DNA from: DATAEY01 sp045805565
GTDB taxonomy: Bacteria > Actinomycetota > Thermoleophilia > Solirubrobacterales > Solirubrobacteraceae
Direction: 5' to 3'
Assembly: GCA_045805565.1 (NCBI GenBank)
Contig: JBJMKZ010000022.1
Location: 1 to 64,000 of the forward strand
DNA length: 64,000 nt
Shown here: positions 51,858-59,948 of the stretch, piece after piece
Numbering within the stretch: the first letter of the stretch is position 1
How the letters are laid out: each line of letters begins with the position of its first letter
Program-made: the position numbers and the translations under genes
Notes under the pieces: generated by a model
What the model saw: the letters and a program-made list of their open reading frames with translations, nothing else
The model's database searches: none
Told to the model about the DNA's origin: nothing

Positions 51858-51881
51858 GGTTCGAATCCGGGTCTCGCCATC
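51858..51881 (+). repeat. attachment-site copy D: tRNA-Phe 3' fragment at the island's right end
   Basis: A 24-base exact match to the tRNA-Phe 3' end (34427-34450), preceded by CCGG rather than the tRNA's CCCC. The long island-end repeat is not seen before it. It marks the outermost direct repeat in the window, after which core-type genes resume. Confidence 0.7.
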
Positions 51882-51929
51882 CCCGGCGCGGCCGGGTTCG
51901 CATCGGACCGTCGCCGGCGCGAGGACTGG

Positions 51930-52148
51930 CTAGCCTTCGGACGGGTCGTACTTGAACGAGATGCTCAGGCGAACGCGGTAGTTCGTCACCTGGCCGTTCT
52001 CGATCGTCACGTCCTCACGTACGACCTCGGCTATCCGCAGCTCGCGGACGGTCTTGGCCGCGACTTCCACCGCATTCCGTGCCGCCGCCTCCCATGACTC
52101 GCTGCTGACGCCGATCACCTCGCGCGCGAGGTAGACGCTCTCGGCCAT
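51930..52148 (-). CDS. dodecin family flavin-binding protein
   Basis: A 72-residue dodecin: ESVYLAREVIGVSSESWEAA, the RELRIAEVVREDVTIENGQV strand region, and YRVRLSISFKYDPSEG. Dodecins form hollow 12-mers that bind and buffer FMN, FAD or lumichrome. AGGAGGACAG precedes the ATG. Its leader (52149-52180) resembles that of the ABM-like gene at 34927. It lies just outside the last tRNA fragment. Confidence 0.88.
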   Translation of the reverse strand: MAESVYLAREVIGVSSESWEAAARNAVEVAAKTVRELRIAEVVREDVTIENGQVTNYRVRLSISFKYDPSEG

Positions 52149-52231
52149 CGTCTGTCCTCCTCTCTCGATTCGACGGAGCCAGACTCTCTCACGAACCGGC
52201 TCACCGCGCCGACCTGACAGCTCGGGACGGA

Positions 52232-52237
52232 TAGGGT
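52232..52237 (+). promoter_or_regulatory. -10 element TAGGGT before the gamma-glutamyltransferase
   Basis: TAGGGT lies 7 bases before the GTG at 52245 and supports a leaderless start. Confidence 0.45.
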
Positions 52238-52244
52238 CCGGCCT

Positions 52245-53981
52245 GTGAGGTGGGGTCATCGTGGGCTCGCGGTCGGGCTCCTGGCGTCGTCCGCGACGGC
52301 GCTGGCGGTGGCGGATGCGTCGGCGAGCCAGGGGTCGCGCTTTCGCGCAGCGGTCCATGGCCGTCTCGGCGTCGTGGCGACGGAATCTCCGGCGGCCGGG
52401 CGCGTCGGGCGCCGCGTGCTCGAACGCGGGGGCAATGCGGTCGACGCCGCGGTGGCGACGGTGTTCGCGCTCAACGTCGCTCGGCCCCAATCGTGCGGGA
52501 TCGGTGGCGGCGGCTTCGCCCTGTACCGGCGCGCCGACGGGCGCGTCGCCAGCCTCGATTTCCGGGAGCGGGCTCCGTTCGCCTTCACGCCCAGGTCGCT
52601 GGTCGGGCCGGGGCTCCACAGGTCCTTCACCGGTCACCTGACGGTCGGGGTTCCGGGCACGGTGGCCGGCATGGACCTGCTGCTGCGCCGCTACGGCACC
52701 CGCACGCTCGCCCAGTCGATCGCGCCGGCGGCGTCGCTGGCCCGACGAGGCGTCCGCGTCACTCGCTCGCTATCGGCGTCCATGACCACGAACGCCCCTC
52801 GGCTGAAGCTGTTCCCCACCGCCGCCGCGCAGTATCTCCGCCACCGCCTCGCCTATCCGCCGGGCTCGATCCTTCGTCAGCCCGTGCTGGCCCGAACCCT
52901 GGGGCTCATCGCCCGACACGGGCCGGGCGCGTTCTATCGCGGGGTGATCGCCGGGGCCATCATCGCCGACATGCGCGCGGCGCGCCGACGTCCCGGCGAC
53001 GCCGCCCGCATGGCCCTCTCCGACCTCGCCGCCTATCGCGCCAAGCTGCGCCCCGCGCTGGTCGGGCGATATCGCGGCGACACGGTGATCACCGTGCCGC
53101 CGCCCAGCTCGGGCGGGACGACCCTGATCGAGATCCTCAACATCCTGTCGGGCTTCGACCTGCGCGCGTTCGGTCCGTCCTCGACCCAGACGCTGCACGT
53201 GCTGGCGGAGGCGCAGAAGCTGGCCTGGGCGGACCGCGATGCCTACGTCGCGGATCCCGACCGCATCCGCGTCCCCGTCCGGGGCCTCATCTCCCCGCGC
53301 TATGCGGCGCAACGTCGCGCCCAGATCGACCTGGGCCGGGCGCAGGCATACGGCCCCGGCAGGCTCAGCCTCCGGCCCCCGGCCCGTGCCTCGAGGGCCG
53401 ACGCGAACCCCGGCGCCTCGACCACCCATGTGTCGGTCATCGACCGCTTCGGCAGCGCGATCGCCCTGACCTGCACGATCGAGCAGGAGTTCGGCAGCGC
53501 CGTCGTCGCCCCGGGTACCGGCTTCCTCCTCAACAACGAGCTGACCGACTTCGGCGAGCCGGGCAGCGCCAACCAGCCCGGCCCGGGCAAGCGACCGCGC
53601 TCCTCGATGGCGCCCGCCATCGTGCTGCGCGGCCGCACGCCGGTCCTGGTGGTCGGCGCCGCGGGCGGGGCGCGGATCATCATGGGCGTGGTGCAGACGG
53701 TGCTCGGCATGGTGGACTTCGGCCGCGACATCGCGCACGCGGTCGACGCGGAGCGCATTGACGACCCCGCCGGGACCATGACGGTCGAGGACGCACGCGT
53801 CACGCCGGAGGTGATCGCCGCGCTCGTCGCCCGTGGTCACCTCCTGACGCGGGTGGGGGAATACGACATCCGTCCGCGTGTCCAGGCGGCCGGGATCAGC
53901 CCTCGTGGCGGCCTGCGCAGCGCGGTCTCGGACCCACGGGCGGACGAGGGATCGTTCGCCCAGTCCGCCGGCGGTAGGTAG
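52245..53981 (+). CDS. ggt: gamma-glutamyltransferase precursor
   Basis: A 578-residue secreted Ntn-hydrolase. The signal peptide (GLAVGLLASSATALAVADASA) is followed by the large subunit. The autocatalytic cleavage site and nucleophile are the Thr of STTHVSVID (about residue 393), followed by TCTIEQEFGS, GTGFLLNNELTDF and KRPRSSMAPAIV. It hydrolyses or transfers gamma-glutamyl groups from glutathione-like compounds outside the membrane. The length matches full-length GGT proforms. The membrane protein gene follows, with a possible overlap. Confidence 0.9.
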   Translation: MRWGHRGLAVGLLASSATALAVADASASQGSRFRAAVHGRLGVVATESPAAGRVGRRVLERGGNAVDAAVATVFALNVARPQSCGIGGGGFALYRRADGRVASLDFRERAPFAFTPRSLVGPGLHRSFTGHLTVGVPGTVAGMDLLLRRYGTRTLAQSIAPAASLARRGVRVTRSLSASMTTNAPRLKLFPTAAAQYLRHRLAYPPGSILRQPVLARTLGLIARHGPGAFYRGVIAGAIIADMRAARRRPGDAARMALSDLAAYRAKLRPALVGRYRGDTVITVPPPSSGGTTLIEILNILSGFDLRAFGPSSTQTLHVLAEAQKLAWADRDAYVADPDRIRVPVRGLISPRYAAQRRAQIDLGRAQAYGPGRLSLRPPARASRADANPGASTTHVSVIDRFGSAIALTCTIEQEFGSAVVAPGTGFLLNNELTDFGEPGSANQPGPGKRPRSSMAPAIVLRGRTPVLVVGAAGGARIIMGVVQTVLGMVDFGRDIAHAVDAERIDDPAGTMTVEDARVTPEVIAALVARGHLLTRVGEYDIRPRVQAAGISPRGGLRSAVSDPRADEGSFAQSAGGR

Positions 53982-53994
53982 CCTCCCGCGTCGC

Positions 53995-55905
53995 TTGCGG
54001 GCTCTTCTCAGGCCGTTTCGCCGCCGGCCCCGTGCGGCGGCCGCCGTATCGGGCCTCCGGCGGGTTCTCGCCTCGACGTGGTTCTGGGGTGCGGCGATCG
54101 TGCTGCTGACCTGGCCGTCGCTCGACTACAAAATCGGCACCTCGTTCGACGACTCGTGGATCGTCGGGCTGCATCTTGCGTCGCATCGGGGCCTGGAGTT
54201 TGGCCGCCAGATCATCTGGACCTACGGGCCATTGGGGTTCCTGACCCTCCCGCGGCTCACGTTCTTCAGCCAGGGTCTCTTGTCCTTCGCATATGTGGCG
54301 CTGGTGCTGGGTTCAGTGGCAGTGACCCTGGTATGGGCAGCCCGGCGCAGCCTGCCGACCTGGGCGGCGTTGCCGATGGCGGCAGCTGGGGCCGGCGCCG
54401 TGACGACGACCAAGCACGACGACGTCCTGACCGGGGCGGTGGTGGCGGCGGCGGCGATCTGGGCGCTGGCCGCCCTGGATCCCGGCCGTCCCCCCTGGCT
54501 CCATGCTCGCGGATTTCCGTTGGCGGCCGGAGCCGTCTGCGGTCTGATGTACCTGGTGCGCCCAAGCGCCGGGCTGGCGATCGTCGTTGCGTTCCTGATC
54601 GCCTGCGGCGTGACGTTTGCGCCCCGGCGCGCAGCCCCCGTGGCGATCTTCGCCGGCAGCTTTGCGGTGTCGGTCCTGACCCTCGGGGTCCTCGGCGGGC
54701 AATCGCCGGCATCCCTGCTCGACTACGGCTGGCGGTCGTTCGACCTGATGCTCGGCTACGCCGACGGACTGGGGGAGGAGATCGGCCCCGGGACCGACTA
54801 CGTACTCGCCGCGGTCGCCTTCGCGGTCGTCGCGGCGCTGGCCTGGCGCGGGACGGCGGGTTGGCCGACCCGGGGCAAGGCTGCGGCGTTCGCCGTGTGC
54901 GCGGTGATCCTGTTCGCCGGGTTCAAGCAGAGCTTCATCCAGCACCAGGCCAATCACGTCTCGTACTACTTCGCCTGTGCCCTCGGGCTCGGGTTCGGAT
55001 CGGCTGCTCTCAGGCGGGGGCTCGCCCGGCCCCTGGCGGGCCTCATAGGCCTGCTCGCACTCTACTTCGGGGTCACCGGGTTTAGCCAGGCGTTCGGGCC
55101 CGCCCGCTCGTTGGGAGGCCTTCGGGACGAGCTGGCGATGCTGGCCCAGCCGCGCCGGAGTATCGCCGCCGTGCGCCGGCGCCTGCGCAAGAAGGAGCGG
55201 CTCGACGCGGCGACGCTGCGCGCCCTGCGTGGAGCGACCGTGCACGTCTGGCCCAGGGACACGGCGGTCGTCTGGGCCTATCCATGGACGCGCTGGGACC
55301 CGCTGCCGGTGTTTCAGGCCACGCTGTCGTTCACTACGCGCGCCGACCGAGAAGGCGCGCGAATGCTGGCGTCCTCCTACGCGCCCCGGCGCATCCTGCG
55401 AGCGATCAAAGACGAGCCGGCCGCCTACTCGCCGGCCACCCGCCTCTCGCTGTTCTGCCATTACAGGCAGGTGCTGGCCGGCAATCGCTGGCAGGTGCTC
55501 GCCCGGGGCCGTAATCGCTGCGGCGCCCCGCGTCTGATCGCTTCGTTGCGCAGCGTGACCGACCGTGCCGTCGCGGTGCCTCCACCGTCCGGGCCGAACC
55601 AGCTGGTCGTGGCGCGCTTCCACGGCCTCGGCCCCTCGCTGGGCGAGCGGATCCAGGGCCTGGCATTCAAGGGTCCGCGCTGGACCTTGTCGCTTGTCCC
55701 GAAGGATCGTGAGGCGGAGCCGCGGCTTGCGGTGGGCGTTTCGCATGGGCCGTTCCTCCTGAAGATCCCGGCGGCGATCGACTACCCGTCCCCGTTCAGG
55801 TTCGCTCCGAACCCCGAGCGCCTGGTGGTCTCCGCCATCGATCCGCTTCGAGGTCGGCTCAGCCGCCGGCTTACCGTCGACTTCCTGGCCGTGTCGGTCG
55901 ACTAG
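53995..55905 (+). CDS. large polytopic membrane protein (GT-like topology), unknown function
   Basis: About 636 residues from a TTG at 53995, just after the ggt stop. A GTG at 53878 in the same frame would overlap ggt by 104 bases. There are roughly nine to ten membrane helices between residues 20 and 390. Loops include SLDYKIGTSFDDSWIVGLHLA and HRGLEFGRQIIWTYGPLGFL, recalling membrane glycosyltransferase-type proteins. The C-terminal ~240 residues are soluble, with FCHYRQVLAGNRWQVLARG. No catalytic motif is certain. It may act in cell-surface glycan metabolism. Confidence 0.6.
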   Translation: MRALLRPFRRRPRAAAAVSGLRRVLASTWFWGAAIVLLTWPSLDYKIGTSFDDSWIVGLHLASHRGLEFGRQIIWTYGPLGFLTLPRLTFFSQGLLSFAYVALVLGSVAVTLVWAARRSLPTWAALPMAAAGAGAVTTTKHDDVLTGAVVAAAAIWALAALDPGRPPWLHARGFPLAAGAVCGLMYLVRPSAGLAIVVAFLIACGVTFAPRRAAPVAIFAGSFAVSVLTLGVLGGQSPASLLDYGWRSFDLMLGYADGLGEEIGPGTDYVLAAVAFAVVAALAWRGTAGWPTRGKAAAFAVCAVILFAGFKQSFIQHQANHVSYYFACALGLGFGSAALRRGLARPLAGLIGLLALYFGVTGFSQAFGPARSLGGLRDELAMLAQPRRSIAAVRRRLRKKERLDAATLRALRGATVHVWPRDTAVVWAYPWTRWDPLPVFQATLSFTTRADREGARMLASSYAPRRILRAIKDEPAAYSPATRLSLFCHYRQVLAGNRWQVLARGRNRCGAPRLIASLRSVTDRAVAVPPPSGPNQLVVARFHGLGPSLGERIQGLAFKGPRWTLSLVPKDREAEPRLAVGVSHGPFLLKIPAAIDYPSPFRFAPNPERLVVSAIDPLRGRLSRRLTVDFLAVSVD

Positions 55906-55943
55906 GCGCTGGCTGAACTGGGCGCTACCGCTGGTGGGCTACC

Positions 55944-57245
55944 TCAGCGCGCCAGGGCGCGGTCGGCCGCTTCCACCATCCCCTCGACGCGCCTCGGCCA
56001 GTCTTCCTGGAAATACCGGAACGGCGAGGTGGCGCGGCGCAGGATCGAGGCCGCGAACGACCACCGCACGCCTGGTGAGGGGCGCCCGTAGCAGTCGACC
56101 AGCACGTCGAGCGTCGACGCCGCCGACTCGAGGTCGCCGTCCTCCCCCCCGACCAGGCGAGCTGCGAAGTTGCCCAGGTCGAAGGCGGGGGGAGCGGCGC
56201 ACGCCTTGTCGAAGTCGATCATTCCCTCGCCCGTCTCGTCCAACAGCAGCTGACCGGCGTGGAAGTCGCCATGCGATGCAACCAGACTGCTCTCATCTGG
56301 CGCCGTCGCGTCGATCCGGCGCGCCAAAGCGTCCAGTCGAGTGCCCAGCGGCGGGAGCAGGATCTTGACCAGGCGGGCGGAGGCGATCGCCGCGCTCGCC
56401 TGGGCCTGCACGGTGAGCGGTCTCAGCGATCCGTTCACAGTCCGATGATGGAGGGCACGCAGCATGCGGGCCGCAAGCGGCGCCGCCGCACGAGCGTCGG
56501 AAGGCGGGTCGCCGGGCACCCACGACTGCACGGTCAGGTTCAGGCCGGCCAGGGCGGCCTCCAGGCGCGCCGTGCGGAACCCGTCGACGGCCCCGCTCGC
56601 CTTCAACCCCGAGACGGCAGCTTCGAAGTCCGCGGGCTTGGCGTACGCCTTGAGGAGGTGACCACCGAAGCAAAGCGTCGCGCGGCGACGAGGCTTGTAG
56701 CTCAGGCGCACAGGAGTGGGCGCGGGCTCGGTCAGCTCGAGCCCCTGGCGACGGAGCGCTTGTGCGAGCTTGGCCGAAGGCTCGGCGAGCGCCGGAAGCC
56801 AGATATCGAGCGGAAGCCACTGCACCAGCGCCTCGAGCTCGGCGTCGTATCGAAGCGGGCGCGCGACGGCGTGGCGGAGATGGAGCGGTCGCCGGCGCAG
56901 AGCGTCCTCGAAGTGGCGCGCACGCTTGACCGGGCCGTCTCGAGCGGCGACCACGACGGCCTCATGCTGCTCGCCGCCGACCCACATGTCGTAATGCACG
57001 AGAACGCTGCTCGTCGGCTTGTAGCGAAGGTGGCGAATCCGGATCTCCCGCGCCTGCATTCCCGCTCGCAGGGAGCGCTCGAAGACCGAGGCCATCGCCT
57101 CCGGGTCGAGCAGCCGGCGAATCTGGGGCAACGCCGGATCGGGCGGGACGCTCGGAATGCGACGCCCGGTGGGACGCGGGCCGGGGTCCAGCGCGAGCCC
57201 GGGACCGGGGTCCGGGCCGGGCGCTACGAAGTCCGTTTCGGACAT
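55944..57245 (-). CDS. aminoglycoside phosphotransferase (APH) family kinase
   Basis: A 433-residue APH-fold protein. The catalytic loop is SHGDFHAGQLLLD and the Mg2+ site is GMIDFDKACAAPPAFDLGNF. Upstream are a Lys in RATLCFGGHLLKAYAK and lobes with RHLRYKPTSSVLVHYDM. Such proteins phosphorylate small molecules (maltose, choline, homoserine, antibiotics) or glycan precursors. The ATG start (MSETDF) follows an upstream open stretch that is not conserved-looking. It is divergent from the F420 gene at 57383. Confidence 0.8.
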   Translation of the reverse strand: MSETDFVAPGPDPGPGLALDPGPRPTGRRIPSVPPDPALPQIRRLLDPEAMASVFERSLRAGMQAREIRIRHLRYKPTSSVLVHYDMWVGGEQHEAVVVAARDGPVKRARHFEDALRRRPLHLRHAVARPLRYDAELEALVQWLPLDIWLPALAEPSAKLAQALRRQGLELTEPAPTPVRLSYKPRRRATLCFGGHLLKAYAKPADFEAAVSGLKASGAVDGFRTARLEAALAGLNLTVQSWVPGDPPSDARAAAPLAARMLRALHHRTVNGSLRPLTVQAQASAAIASARLVKILLPPLGTRLDALARRIDATAPDESSLVASHGDFHAGQLLLDETGEGMIDFDKACAAPPAFDLGNFAARLVGGEDGDLESAASTLDVLVDCYGRPSPGVRWSFAASILRRATSPFRYFQEDWPRRVEGMVEAADRALAR

Positions 57246-57367
57246 TTCGGCCGGTCCGTCAGCATCGCGGCGGGTGCGAGCATACCGGCGATGGCCCGGA
57301 CGAGGGCCGTCGCCAATCCCGGATCCGGGCTCCGCCTTCGCCGTTTCCACCGCGCCTCGGGGAACCG

Positions 57368-57373
57368 TATGCT
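57368..57373 (+). promoter_or_regulatory. -10 element TATGCT before the second DDN-family gene
   Basis: TATGCT is 9 bases before the GTG at 57383 with no ribosome binding site. Confidence 0.4.
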
Positions 57374-57382
57374 GGCGCCCCT

Positions 57383-57808
57383 GTGGTCGGCCAGCTCGTC
57401 ACGCACGGCATCCGGATGCACACCCTGGCCTACCGCCTGACCGGGGGCCTGCTGGGCGGTCGCATCCCGGGAGGTCCTCCCATGTTGCTGCTCGACCACG
57501 TGGGGGCCAGGAGCGGGAAGCGCCGCACGACGCCGCTGGTGTACCTGCGCGACGGCGAGGACGTCGTGGTGGTGGCATCCAAGGGCGGTTCCCCCCGCCA
57601 TCCGGCCTGGTTCCACAACCTGCGCGCCCATCCGGAGACCACGGTTCAGGTCGGCTCCCGTCGCAGGCCGGTCACCGCAAGGGTGGCGACGCCGGCCGAG
57701 CGCTCGCGACTGTGGCCCAAGGTCGTGGCCCTGTACCGGGGCTACGAGGGCTATCAGCGACGCACCAAGCGCCAGATCCCGCTCGTCATCCTCGAGGCGC
57801 GGGACTAG
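57383..57808 (+). CDS. F420-dependent nitroreductase (DDN) family protein (core copy)
   Basis: A 141-residue paralogue of the island protein at 42824-43279. It has GGPPMLLLDHVGARSGKRRT, TTPLVYLRDGEDVVVVASK and HPAWFHNLRAHPETTVQVGS, so the F420 site is intact. It likely reduces quinones or nitro compounds with F420H2. A GTG start follows TATGCT. It converges on an SDR gene across 71 bases that include a GCCGGGC/GCCCGGC hairpin. Confidence 0.88.
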   Translation: MVGQLVTHGIRMHTLAYRLTGGLLGGRIPGGPPMLLLDHVGARSGKRRTTPLVYLRDGEDVVVVASKGGSPRHPAWFHNLRAHPETTVQVGSRRRPVTARVATPAERSRLWPKVVALYRGYEGYQRRTKRQIPLVILEARD

Positions 57809-57872
57809 GTGATCGATTCGCGGCCGCGCGTGCGCCGCGTCGCGGGATCGGTCATGCGGCGCGACCGCTCCC

Positions 57873-57892
57873 GCCGGGCCTACTTGCCCGGC
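57873..57892. terminator. hairpin between convergent genes
   Basis: A 7-bp stem, GCCGGGC / GCCCGGC, with loop CTACTT lies 64 bases past the F420 gene stop and overlaps the stop codon of the convergent SDR gene. It may act as a terminator for the plus-strand gene. Confidence 0.35.
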
Positions 57893-58737
57893 TGAGGAAA
57901 CTGGGACCGCAGGAAGCTGTCCCAGGCGCGGTCGGGGAGCAGGCGCCGCGTCGTCATGATCATCCGCGCCGAGGGCGTCACCTTGTACCGGGTCTTGGGC
58001 CGGCGGGCGCTGATCGCCTTCTCGACGGCGCGAGCGACGGTCTCGGGGCCGCCGCCGAACTTGGCCAGGGGGCCCTCCTCGTAGACGCTCTTGGTGGATT
58101 CGGCGACCGCGGCGTTGAACTTCGCGTAGGGCCCATTGCCGGTGGCGCCCCCCTGGATCGAGCCGACGGCGGCATCCCCAAAGCTCGTGCGAATGAGCCC
58201 GGGCTCGATGATCGCGACGTGGATCCCGAAGCCGGCGACCTCGAAGCGCAGGGCGTCGGAGATCGCCTCCACCGCGTGCTTGGTGGCGTGGTAGTAGCCG
58301 CCGCCCGGGAAGGTGAAGCGCCCGCCCATCGAGGAGAGGTTCACGATGCGCCCCCATCGCTGGCGGCGCATCCCCGGGAGGACGAGCTGGCACATGCGCG
58401 CGAGCCCGAAGACGTTGGTCTCGAACTGGCGGCGCACCTGCTCCATCGGTACGTCCTCGATCGCGCCCGACTGCGAGTAGCCGGCGTTGTTGACCAGCAC
58501 GCCGACCGCGCCCTGCGCGTCCTCGACCGCCTTGACCGCCGCCCGCATCGACTCCTCGTCGGTGACGTCCAGCGCCAGCGTCCGGCATCCCTCCTTCTCC
58601 AGCTCGGCGATCGACTCCGGTTTGCGTGCGGTGGCGTACACCGTCCATCCCCTCGAGGCGAGATGCTCGGCGGTGGCCTGCCCGATTCCCGATGAGCATC
58701 CGGTGATGAGGACGGCCTTGGACTCGGCTGAGGGCAT
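57880..58737 (-). CDS. short-chain dehydrogenase/reductase
   Basis: A 285-residue SDR with cofactor motif ITGCSSGIGQATAEHL (about 10-25), VNNAGYSQSG, and the catalytic Ser and Y-x3-K in NLSSMGGRFTFPGGGYYHATKHAV. The C-terminal ~60 residues extend beyond the core. The substrate is unknown. It is divergent from the alcohol dehydrogenase gene across 129 bases. Confidence 0.86.
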   Translation of the reverse strand: MPSAESKAVLITGCSSGIGQATAEHLASRGWTVYATARKPESIAELEKEGCRTLALDVTDEESMRAAVKAVEDAQGAVGVLVNNAGYSQSGAIEDVPMEQVRRQFETNVFGLARMCQLVLPGMRRQRWGRIVNLSSMGGRFTFPGGGYYHATKHAVEAISDALRFEVAGFGIHVAIIEPGLIRTSFGDAAVGSIQGGATGNGPYAKFNAAVAESTKSVYEEGPLAKFGGGPETVARAVEKAISARRPKTRYKVTPSARMIMTTRRLLPDRAWDSFLRSQFPQPGK

Positions 58738-58853
58738 GGGGATGGCTCTCCTCGACTCGCGCGGCGGCGTCGCTGCCAGCCTAACCGCTCGCGGCCGCGC
58801 CGATTCCCGGGCGCGGCCTTTCCGTGGCGGGCGGGCGCACGTCTCGGCTCAGG

Positions 58854-58859
58854 TAGCGT
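58854..58859 (+). promoter_or_regulatory. -10 element TAGCGT before the alcohol dehydrogenase
   Basis: TAGCGT lies 7 bases before the ATG at 58867 and favours that ATG over the GTG at 58858. Confidence 0.4.
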
Positions 58860-58866
58860 GGGGACC

Positions 58867-59907
58867 ATGCTGGCGGTCACCTTCCAGGCGCCCGGCGAGG
58901 TCCGCGTCGAGGAGCGGCCCGAGCCCGAGCCACGCGAGGCCACGGACGCCGTCGTGCGCGTCCATGCCACCGGTGTCTGCGGCTCCGACCTGCACATCTA
59001 CCACGGTCGTCATCCGGTCGAGCCGGGCTTCACGCTGGGCCACGAGTTCGTCGGCGAAGTGGTCGCGGCCGGCGGCGAGGTCACGGGCGTCCGCACCGGC
59101 GACCGGGTGATCGGCTGCTTCCTGGCCGCCTGCGGGCGCTGCTGGTTCTGCCAGCGGCGGCTCTTCCACCTCTGCGACGGGCTGCGCATCTTCGGCCACG
59201 GCGAGATCTCGGGCGGCCTGCAGGGCTCCCAGGCCGAGCAGGTGCTCGTGCCCAACGCCGACCTCGTGCTGCGCCGCGCGCCCGAGACACTGCCCGACGA
59301 CGCGGCGCTGTTCGCGGGAGACGTGATGAACACCGGCTTCCACGCCATCCGCTCCAGCGGGCTGACGCAGGGCGAGACCGCCGCCGTGCTGGGCCTTGGA
59401 CCCGTCGGCCTGTGCGCGATCCAGGCCGCCCGCCACGCCGGTGCCGCGCACGTGATCGCGGTCGACAGTGTCGCCGAGCGCCTCGAGATGGCGGAGCGCT
59501 TTGGTGCCCAGCCGGTCCATCTCACCGAACAGGATCCCCGGGCCGAGGTCAAGGCGGCGACCGAGGGACGCGGCGTCGACGTGTGCGTCGAAGCGGTCGG
59601 TCACGAGCAGGCGCTCGACCTGGCCGTCCGCCTGACCCGCAAGGCGGGGACGGTCTCCACGGTGGGCGTCCACGGCGAGCGCTGCCAGGTTCACATGGGC
59701 CTGCTGTGGAACAAGGGCCTTGTCCTCCAGGCCGGGGTGGCCAACGTGATCGCCAACGTCGACGAGGTGCTGGGCCTCCTGTCCTCGGGGGAGCTCGACC
59801 CGACGCCGCTGGTCACCCACCACATGAAGCTCGAGGAGGCCCCGGAGGCCTACGCCGCCTACGACCGGCGCGAGGCGCTGAAGATCGTGCTGACCCCACC
59901 CGGGTAG
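58867..59907 (+). CDS. zinc-dependent alcohol dehydrogenase (MDR family)
   Basis: A 346-residue MDR alcohol dehydrogenase. Catalytic zinc ligands are in GVCGSDLHIYHG and GHEFVGEVVAAGG. The structural zinc uses the four cysteines of CGRCWFCQRRLFHLCDG. The NAD(P) motif is VLGLGPVGLCAIQAARHAG. It oxidises a primary or secondary alcohol or polyol; the aldehyde dehydrogenase 41 bases downstream would take an aldehyde product further. The start follows TAGCGT by 7 bases. Confidence 0.88.
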   Translation: MLAVTFQAPGEVRVEERPEPEPREATDAVVRVHATGVCGSDLHIYHGRHPVEPGFTLGHEFVGEVVAAGGEVTGVRTGDRVIGCFLAACGRCWFCQRRLFHLCDGLRIFGHGEISGGLQGSQAEQVLVPNADLVLRRAPETLPDDAALFAGDVMNTGFHAIRSSGLTQGETAAVLGLGPVGLCAIQAARHAGAAHVIAVDSVAERLEMAERFGAQPVHLTEQDPRAEVKAATEGRGVDVCVEAVGHEQALDLAVRLTRKAGTVSTVGVHGERCQVHMGLLWNKGLVLQAGVANVIANVDEVLGLLSSGELDPTPLVTHHMKLEEAPEAYAAYDRREALKIVLTPPG

Positions 59908-59948
59908 GACTAATCTCCCAACCGCAACGCAACGTCGAGGAGACGCCG

